Assembly (NCBI RefSeq): GCF_002104995.1
Contig: NW_024468355.1
Location: 1 to 33,552, forward strand
Direction of reading: 5' to 3'
Source of the DNA: Linderina pennispora
Taxonomy: Eukaryota > Kickxellomycota > Kickxellomycetes > Kickxellales > Kickxellaceae
DNA length: 33,552 nucleotides
Shown: piece by piece, positions 27,873-33,552 of the stretch
Position numbering within the stretch: the first letter of the stretch is position 1
How the letters are laid out: every line of letters begins with the position of its first letter
Made by a program: the position numbers and the translations under genes
The notes under the pieces: model-generated
Seen by the model: the letters and a program-made list of their open reading frames with translations, nothing else
Databases searched by the model: none
What the model was told of the DNA's origin: nothing

Positions 27873-28352
27873 CTACCCAAAGATGCTTGCGTCAACCAGC
27901 CGGAACGTACTGGCCAGCTGCCGGAACTCTGCATACGCTGCCGATACGTCGGCCAGCCCCGGCACGTTCATGGTTATCAGAACGTCGGCGTCGTTTTCGG
28001 GAATGCGCTGAAGCGCCAGCAGCACAGCCACGCACTGCGTCCCCTGCTGGTTGAATTTCCCTGCTTGCTGTCGGCCCGCCAATGCAAACATGCCGTTTGT
28101 TTCTGTGGTTTCGACGATTTCGCTCTCGGCCGCGTCGTTGGCATTGGCCAGCTGCGCGAAATGGTACTCGATGGCCTGCATGCCAGGCTGCGGCACGGCC
28201 TCCAGAATCTCGATGATCAGGCTGCGGTCTGTCGAGGTGTCGCAGAACACCTCTTGGTTGTCCGGCACCTGCCGGAACTCGCTTATGTCGACCATGCCCG
28301 ATGGCACCTGCATGGTCATTGCGCCGCCGTAGAGCTCGCGTACAGTGGTCAT
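27873..28352 (-). CDS. MOG1: Mog1, Ran-binding nuclear import factor
   Basis: Binds the GTPase Ran (Gsp1), promotes nucleotide release and supports nuclear protein import. 159 residues, single exon, complete. The N-terminus has the family pattern: ELYGGAMTMQVPSGMVDIS, then FRQVPDNQEVFCDTSTDRSL and IIEILEAV. The QVPDNQEVF segment is the most conserved part of Mog1/RANGRF and forms the Ran-binding surface. The C-terminal strand region (CVAVLLALQRIPENDADVLI followed by TMNVP) also fits. Length is near human RANGRF (186) and somewhat shorter than yeast Mog1 (218). It is transcribed divergently from the Vps68 gene across about 200 bp containing a 13-base A run, and ends tail-to-tail with the TPR gene. 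Confidence 0.92.
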   Translation of the reverse strand: MTTVRELYGGAMTMQVPSGMVDISEFRQVPDNQEVFCDTSTDRSLIIEILEAVPQPGMQAIEYHFAQLANANDAAESEIVETTETNGMFALAGRQQAGKFNQQGTQCVAVLLALQRIPENDADVLITMNVPGLADVSAAYAEFRQLASTFRLVDASIFG

Positions 28353-28553
28353 TTTTCTACGAAAAAAAAAAAAAGAAAAAATAGGAAATTGGAGAGAAAG
28401 GAAGAGAGGAGGAAGAAAGCTGCGATTGTGTGATTACGCCAAGACGGTAAAAAGCTGGACACGTTTTTTTAGGATCCCCAGGCGTGACGTTTTCCTCTTC
28501 TTTTTGTTGCGTAATTTCTGTTTATTTTCACTTTTATACTATTCCACCTTGAA
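28353..28553. promoter_or_regulatory. Bidirectional promoter with A13 tract (MOG1 / VPS68)
   Basis: 201 bp between two divergent ATGs. It contains 13 consecutive A bases at 28362-28374, continuing as an A-rich run to about 28400. Poly(dA:dT) tracts of this kind keep promoters nucleosome-poor in fungi; its role here is inferred. Confidence 0.5.
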
Positions 28554-29145
28554 ATGGCGAGACTCTTTGTTTGGAACATTCCCCTGCCGCGCATTCCGAG
28601 TGCATGGCGAGAGCACCTGCGTGATTTCGGCACCTACGCCTCTGGCGCACTGGTAAGCGAGAACGAGAAAAAGGAAAACCAAAGGCCGCCTGTATTCACA
28701 TGAACTAAAGCTTTCATACTAGTTTACCTTCGGCTGGTGGTTCTTCATCGACGGCCTGGTGACAGCACGGACGACGACCGACTTCCCCGTGTCGTTTGGG
28801 TTCGAGGACTGGATTCCGGGCATTCTGTGCACCTTGGGCATGCTAATAACGAATTCAATCGACCTGGCGTTATTGCGCGACGACGGGTTCGGGTACGGCA
28901 GCAGCGGATTGGCAGGGAAGGCGAAGCTGACCTTGTTTATCGGCATAGCGCTGCTGGCCGGCGGTGTGGCCGGGTCAATTGCGATTCTGGCGATAAAGTA
29001 CATTGTACCGCAGGTCGACTCCAGTGTCATGTATATCGGCTTCACAAATGTCATCCAGACGGTGTCGGTTCTTCTGGCGTCCATCGTGCTGTGGTTCGTG
29101 CACAACTCGGAGTCCGACAACCAGTATAACTTTGTACTCAACTGA
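28554..29145 (+). CDS. VPS68: Vps68/TMEM50 family membrane protein (UPF0220)
   Basis: Small four-helix membrane protein; yeast Vps68 works with Vps55 in endosome-to-vacuole traffic. Two exons, 28554-28652 and 28723-29145, with a 70-bp intron (GTAAGC to ACTAG) and the junction in phase, giving 173 residues. The family hallmark FTFGWWFFIDGLV begins exon 2 and forms the first helix. The other helices are at about 63-78 (PGILCTLGMLITNS), 100-120 (LTLFIGIALLAGGVAGSIAI) and 140-160 (VSVLLASIVLWFV). The extreme N-terminus (MARLFVWNIPLPRIPSAW) precedes the first helix in the cytosol. Starts divergently from MOG1, and its stop lies 110 bp before the Rpc53 start on the same strand. Confidence 0.92.
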
Positions 29146-29255
29146 ACACAATGTAGAACCATAAATTCCTCTTGATGGTTTGGGGCATACTGGCAAAAGA
29201 AAATAAGGAAAAGAAATTGCAAAGAAACAGCATTCAAGCTTACATTTCCTTCACT

Positions 29256-30383
29256 ATGCCCGATGCTCCGAAGAAACCAGAAGCGCCAAGGCGTGGCCGC
29301 GGAGTAGTGCGTGGACGCGGCGGCATGCCTACCGGCCGTCTTGGCTCGTTCCGGCCCACAATCACCGGCAATACGCGGGCGACATCCTCGGGCAGCGTGT
29401 CCAGCAGCTCCGGCTCGGCCCTGGTATTCAAGCCCAAGACGCAAGTCCAGCGGCACAAAAAAGAAGCCCCGGCGCCCTCGCTCCTGGCCTCGGCGCCCAA
29501 GCGCGAACACAAGCCGCACGGGCCTGCCCGCGGGGCTGAGCGCGGTCGCGGGCGCGGTCGTGGCCGGGTCGAGCTAATCCAGACGGTCTCCGGTCCGTTC
29601 GCCCAGGGCCCTGCCATGATTTCCAGCACATCCAGGCGCGGCGGCGCTGGCGGGTTCAGCGGGGTGTTGGCGCCTGGCATGCCCAAATCCGAGAACCCCA
29701 ATGTCGATGAGCCGGCTCAGACTGATCTAAGCGACCCGAATGCCCCGGTGCTTTTACTGACTGACCATAACGAGGAGATCACCGAGGACTTTGATGTGCA
29801 GACCGAGGAGATGGCGCTCAAGGCGGCTGAGGAGATGCGCGCATTAAAGCTCGACAACAATACCGCCGAGGTGTTCAGTGGCGAGAAGCTGCTGGTGTGG
29901 CAGCTGCCGGCCATGCCCGAGTTTGAGCTCACAGCGGAGGTCGTCGAGAGGCGGGAGAGGGAGCGGCTGGAGCGCAGGGACGAGCGTCGGCGCAAGAGGG
30001 AAGCAGAGCAAAAGAAGACCGAGGATGTGAAGCCGAGTATGGCTGAGCTGGAGGCTGGCGAGCCGATTGACGTTGAAGACAAGCCAGTCGATGACAAGCC
30101 GATCGACGACAAGCCCGATACAGAAGAGGAGACGGTCGAGGAGTCCGACTCCGAGGACTCGTCCCTGCTGGACGGCCGGGTTGGCACATTGGTGGTGCTC
30201 AAATCGGGCGCCGTCAAGCTCAAGATTGGCCAAGACCTCCTGCTGGACGTGTCGCTGGGCGCCGACTGCCAGTTCTTCCGCGGGCTAATGGCACTGGACA
30301 CCAAGGGCTCAAACTCGGCCTTTGTGCTGGGCAATATCGACGAGCAGCTGGTGTGCACGCCCGACCTCGAGAACATGCTTTGA
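29256..30383 (+). CDS. RPC53: RNA polymerase III subunit RPC4/Rpc53
   Basis: Subunit of the TFIIF-like Rpc53-Rpc37 heterodimer of RNA polymerase III, used in initiation, termination and re-initiation of tRNA and 5S transcription. Start at MPDAPKKPEAPRRG gives 375 residues. The N-terminal half is disordered, with Arg-Gly-rich patches (RRGRGVVRGRGG and ERGRGRGRGR). There follow an acidic stretch, a very basic helix (about 230-252, VVERRERERLERRDERRRKR) and another acidic stretch with a VDDKPIDDKP duplication. The C-terminal domain (about 306-375) has the family signature DGRVGTLVVLKSGAVKLKIG followed by LDVSLGADCQFFRG, which dimerises with Rpc37. Single exon, intact. Ends 48 bp from the stop of the Bzz1-type gene on the other strand, with AATAAT/AATAAA signals between. 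Confidence 0.93.
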   Translation: MPDAPKKPEAPRRGRGVVRGRGGMPTGRLGSFRPTITGNTRATSSGSVSSSSGSALVFKPKTQVQRHKKEAPAPSLLASAPKREHKPHGPARGAERGRGRGRGRVELIQTVSGPFAQGPAMISSTSRRGGAGGFSGVLAPGMPKSENPNVDEPAQTDLSDPNAPVLLLTDHNEEITEDFDVQTEEMALKAAEEMRALKLDNNTAEVFSGEKLLVWQLPAMPEFELTAEVVERRERERLERRDERRRKREAEQKKTEDVKPSMAELEAGEPIDVEDKPVDDKPIDDKPDTEEETVEESDSEDSSLLDGRVGTLVVLKSGAVKLKIGQDLLLDVSLGADCQFFRGLMALDTKGSNSAFVLGNIDEQLVCTPDLENML

Positions 30384-30431
30384 AGAAGCAAAAATAATAA
30401 TAAATGACTCGCTTTAAATGATTATAAAGAA

Positions 30432-32679
30432 CTACTCGTCGTCCTTGACGTAGCTCTCGGGGAACCGCCCGGTCTGCCCATATATGGTGCCCTGCAGCCA
30501 TCCAGAGCCGACATCCCGCGACGTAATGCGGATCTTGTCGCCAGCGCTAAACGATAGCTCCTCGGCATCGCGGCCGGCAAAATCATAGATTGCCACGACG
30601 TACTCGTCCGGTGGCTGCGACTGGAAGCTGCTGCGCGGGGGCAGCACCGGCGACGACATTGCCGGGCTGTACTCGTCCATGTTCACGTAGGCCGTGGGCA
30701 CCAGGCCGATCTGCCCGTGGACGTCGGCACGGATCCACCCGCGGCTCTCGCTGTCCGGCACCAGTACGCGCACGCGGTCGCCGGCCCGCACCGACAAAGT
30801 GGTGGACCCGTCACCGTCGTAGTCGTATGTGACCGTGACCATATCGCTGGGCGTTGTGAATGACGGTGTTCGCTGACTGCTCCGCCTGCCTCCCGCCATA
30901 GGCCATTGCCAGGGCACCAGCTGCACCAGCTGCCCCGGCTGCACCAGCTGCCCCGGCTGCTGCTCCAGCTACTGGAGTTCCGCGGCTAATGGAGGCTGAT
31001 CGTGGGGAGCTCTCGTATGGCGTCTGGGATGTGGATTTGCGTGGCAAAGTGGCAGCAGCGCCGTATGACGTGGAGGCGCGCGAAATCGACGCCTGCGATG
31101 CGCTCAGACTGGCGGAATTGGAGACTGGCTCAGGGGTTGTTATCCGAGTCCATGGAAGCCCCCGACACCGCCGAGGCTGCGCGCACGTGCTCTTCTTCTT
31201 GGTGCCAAAGCGCGCCAGGAACCCGCCCTTGGCGTCCGGGTCCGGGCCCTCGCAGCTGGGAGCCACCTTGATCTGGCATTTGGCGTGGCACGTGAACCCG
31301 CACGCCGCGCATTTGGCCGCCTTGCGGTTGAGTCCGCCGATAGACTCGCCGCAGTAATCGCAGGTCTTGGAAATCGCCACCGTGAACGCCTTGAACTCGT
31401 GGGATTCCCCTGGTCAACACTGCCCAGCTCCGTCTCGATCGCCGCCCGCACCGCCCTCTGCTTGACAATCTCCAGCTCCAGCATCGTCGCCTCGTGCCGG
31501 GCCTCCGCCGCCTTGTCTACGGATTTGTCACCCTTCTGCCGCAGCTTCTCGGCCTCGGCCAGCTTGCCCTGCAGCTTCTGGTCGGCTGCCAGGCGGTCGC
31601 GGTCTGCCTGCAGGCACATGTTGCGTAGGACCACCTGGCTCTCGCCGTCCAGCGCCATGGCGTCCTCCTCGCCGTTGGCGTAGTCGACGATCACGCGGAA
31701 GTCCGCCTGCTCCTCCCACTTGCTGAGCCCGCCCTCCACGCGCTTGCGCACGTACGCGGCCGAGTCGGCCTCGGGCGTGACTCTCCCCATCACGTGCGCT
31801 ACCCGCTGCGTACGCTGGATGCGTTTGCCGTCGCTGGCCTCCTGCATCTCCAGCAACTGCAGCAGCAGACGCTTGGTGGCTGCCACGCGCTGCTCGTTGA
31901 TGTTCTGCATTGAGTCCATGACTGTGGGCGTGAACTGATGGCTGACTGCGTCCTTGACCGCATTGGCCACTGCGACCTGCAGAATATACTCGTTTTTGGC
32001 CTGGTTGCGTGCGCTGGTGTTCTTGTCTGCCTTGACCCGGTACTTGTCCTGGTCCTTCTCGTTGGTCGCGCGCTCCTGCCGTGACTGCGACGTGCCCAGC
32101 TGCTTTGACTTGCTCTCGTAGTGCGCCCGCATCCTATCCTTCTGGTCGTAGATCTTGTCGCGCTCGCCCAGCAGCTTCTGGTAAAACTCCAGGCTCTTCT
32201 TGCGCGCCTCGCCAAGACTGCCAAACGCCTGGTGCAGTTCCTCGGCCACCGAGCCGCTGATCTTGCTTGCCAACTGCATATGCAGGCGGCCCTCCTCCTC
32301 AAGCTGCAATACCCATTCGTTAGCTGCCGGCAAGAGCTCCAGGGCGTGGTCGCTGCTGCCTCGGCCTCCGTCAGCGTCAGTGTGTTGGCTGCTGAGTCGG
32401 CCTTTTTGTCGTGCAGGCCCTCGAGCTGCTGCTGGAACGTGCGCGCCAGGTCCAGGATCTTTGTGCCGTAGTCGCGCTCCGCCGCTGCCTTCTCTGTCAG
32501 AAGCTTGTACAGCCCAGAGTACACGTCTATCTGCTTCTCGACGTATCCGTTGATAGCACCAAACTCGTTCGGCTAACAAAAATGCATGCAGCGCGTGGTT
32601 AGCCTGGCTGTTTCTCTGCTGCTCCCGTCTGCTCCCTCCCGTCTGAATTTGTTACCTTGAGCTCGGACCCAAACGTCAT
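30432..32679 (-). CDS. BZZ1: Bzz1-type F-BAR / C1 / double-SH3 protein, several frame breaks
   Basis: Bzz1 binds curved membrane and activates the WASP-Arp2/3 actin machinery at endocytic sites. Exon 1 is 32656-32679 (MTFGSELK), then an 83-bp intron (32573-32655, GTAACA to TTAG). The F-BAR domain follows (YVEKQIDVYSGLYKLL; EEGRLHMQLASKISG), then a C1-like zinc segment (CDYCGESIGGLNRKAAKCAA, with later Cys and His), an Ala/Gly-rich linker and two SH3 domains (VTVTYDYDGDGSTTLSVRAG; EYVVAIYDFAGRDAEELSF). The frame changes at about 32341-32352, at 31401-31403 (a missing C in AATCCC-ACGAG would explain it), and again in or near the linker (about 30870-30970). No intron fits the first two. The domain order is exactly Bzz1, so this is one gene that is either mutated or wrongly sequenced. 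Further compensating shifts near 31140-31190 are possible. Confidence 0.85.
30921..30956 (-). repeat. Two 18-bp repeats in the Ala/Gly linker of the Bzz1-type gene
   Basis: ctgcaccagctgccccgg occurs twice in tandem and is followed by a shortened third unit. It encodes Ala-Gly repeats on the minus strand and is a plausible place for an indel that shifts the frame. Confidence 0.8.
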
Positions 32680-33552
32680 CTTTATAGAATTGCAAAGGAA
32701 ACGAAAAAAAGAAAAAAAAAACGAAAGCTGTGGAAAAACGAGGAAAGAGTAGAGCGGGGCGGACTGACCTGTGAATAATTAATGCGTGTGCGACATATCA
32801 AGCACATCGATACTGCAATGTGCTGCAATCCGCCAAAGCGCCTTGGCCCTTTTTGGGCATTCCTTGGCCAGTGACATCAGAAGCTGCACAATTGCAGGCA
32901 AGAATGGACCAGACTACGGTTTGCGACAGGTCTAATTGTGAATCTGGCGACATTGTGGAATCGCATATGTTTCACCAGCCATTGGCTTTTGTCATATGTA
33001 ACCACCATTGATACTTTTCCGTGTCAGAGCCTGGCGCCTATCGCCATAGCGAGCCATGGCATCACCGACATATGGAGCACTGGGCGTATCGCAAGCTCGC
33101 CTGCCTGCCGCAGATCACCTTTACCTGTTCTGCTAGATTCCTGGACCCCACGCTCGCACAGGAGCTGTCCATTATTACCGTCCCCGCTCCAGGGCAATAA
33201 CCCAGTAGCCTCTCTGGATCCCTCTGGATCCTTCTTGGTCAGAGACTGGTGTGTGTCGGCCCGAGTGGCCGCAGCACCTGAATGGTGCAGATTACTCACC
33301 TACGGGGTAAGGGGCCTGACTGCTGCTGAGCAGTGAGCTCTGTCTTTCCACCAGAAGAATCTCATTATCGGTGGACTGTTTGCCACAACCAAGTCCCAGC
33401 GTGGGATCGTGTGGCTCGTCTTGCAGGTTCGCAATAAATTGTTCTTTTTCTCCCCCCCCCTCCTATTCTCTCTGCGATCGGCTTTTGCCTTGTTCTGCTG
33501 CGCTCACTTTTGCTCCTCCCCGCCACCCATCTACTCTCAGAAACCCCGATAA
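32680..33552. other. Right-edge stretch without a confident gene
   Basis: About 870 bp. The first part is the promoter of the Bzz1-type gene (A-rich run at 32700-32725 read on the plus strand). A short open stretch at 33072-33200 and a splice-like GGTAAGG at 33306-33312 followed by TTTCCACCAG at 33345-33354 hint at exon fragments, but no protein family is recognised. The window may end inside a gene. Confidence 0.4.

Noticed and set aside
30811-31380. C1 segment of the Bzz1-type locus as a separate small gene starting MAISKTCDYC
   Set aside because: The preceding residues in the same frame (HEFKAFTVAISKTCDYC type) belong to the domain, and the order F-BAR, C1, SH3, SH3 is that of one Bzz1 gene.

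Overview
This window looks like fungal nuclear DNA from an early-diverging, compact genome. The genes are densely packed on both strands. Introns are short (mostly 70-130 bp) with GTAAGT-type donors, CTAAC-like branch sites and TAG/CAG acceptors, and coding regions are strongly GC-biased at the third codon position. A GT15 mannosyltransferase, a SulP sulfate permease, Mrs3/4-type mitoferrin and an S. pombe Gap1-type RasGAP all fit a fungus. Complex I subunits are nuclear-encoded, so the lineage has a classical respiratory complex I. The broken gene at the left edge resembles, from memory, a large F-box/LRR-like family expanded in Coemansia (Kickxellomycotina). That is my best guess for the organism, not a proof.

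Layout, left to right. 264-1966 (+): decayed F-box/LRR-like pseudogene. 3119-4627 (-): complex I 51 kDa subunit (NDUFV1). 4867-5640 (-): complex I 23 kDa subunit (NDUFS8), whose frame breaks at a T4 run. 5881-6234 (-): small unknown protein. 6598-8325 (-): TFIIF large subunit. 9434-10560 (+): mitoferrin. 10712-11419 (-): free-standing AlaX-like alanyl-tRNA editing protein. 11655-12857 (+): GT15 mannosyltransferase. 13667-15859 (+): SulP sulfate permease. 16420-17707 (+): UBXN4/erasin-like UBX protein, frame broken at a T8 run. 18730-21684 (+): very repetitive secreted protein. 22382-22951 (+): macrodomain protein. 23485-26607 (+): RasGAP. 26747-27868 (+): mitochondrial TPR protein. 27873-28352 (-): Mog1. 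28554-29145 (+): Vps68/TMEM50. 29256-30383 (+): RNA polymerase III subunit Rpc53. 30432-32679 (-): Bzz1-type F-BAR/C1/SH3 protein with several frame breaks. 32680-33552: no confident gene, but possible exon fragments at the edge.

Most genes are ordinary housekeeping functions and do not form one pathway. The exceptions are two neighbouring complex I genes on the same strand, and a looser mitochondrial theme (complex I, mitoferrin, TPR protein). The unusual content is (i) the 984-residue secreted protein built from nested tandem repeats, an Ala-Asp-Gly tract open in all reading frames and a four-cysteine acidic tail, and (ii) single-base frame breaks, mostly at homopolymers, in otherwise well-conserved genes. 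The frame breaks are most simply consensus errors, but two sites (TTT-TGA in NDUFS8, T8 in the UBX gene) have the form of known slippage sites. I found no rRNA, tRNA, CRISPR array or mobile element.
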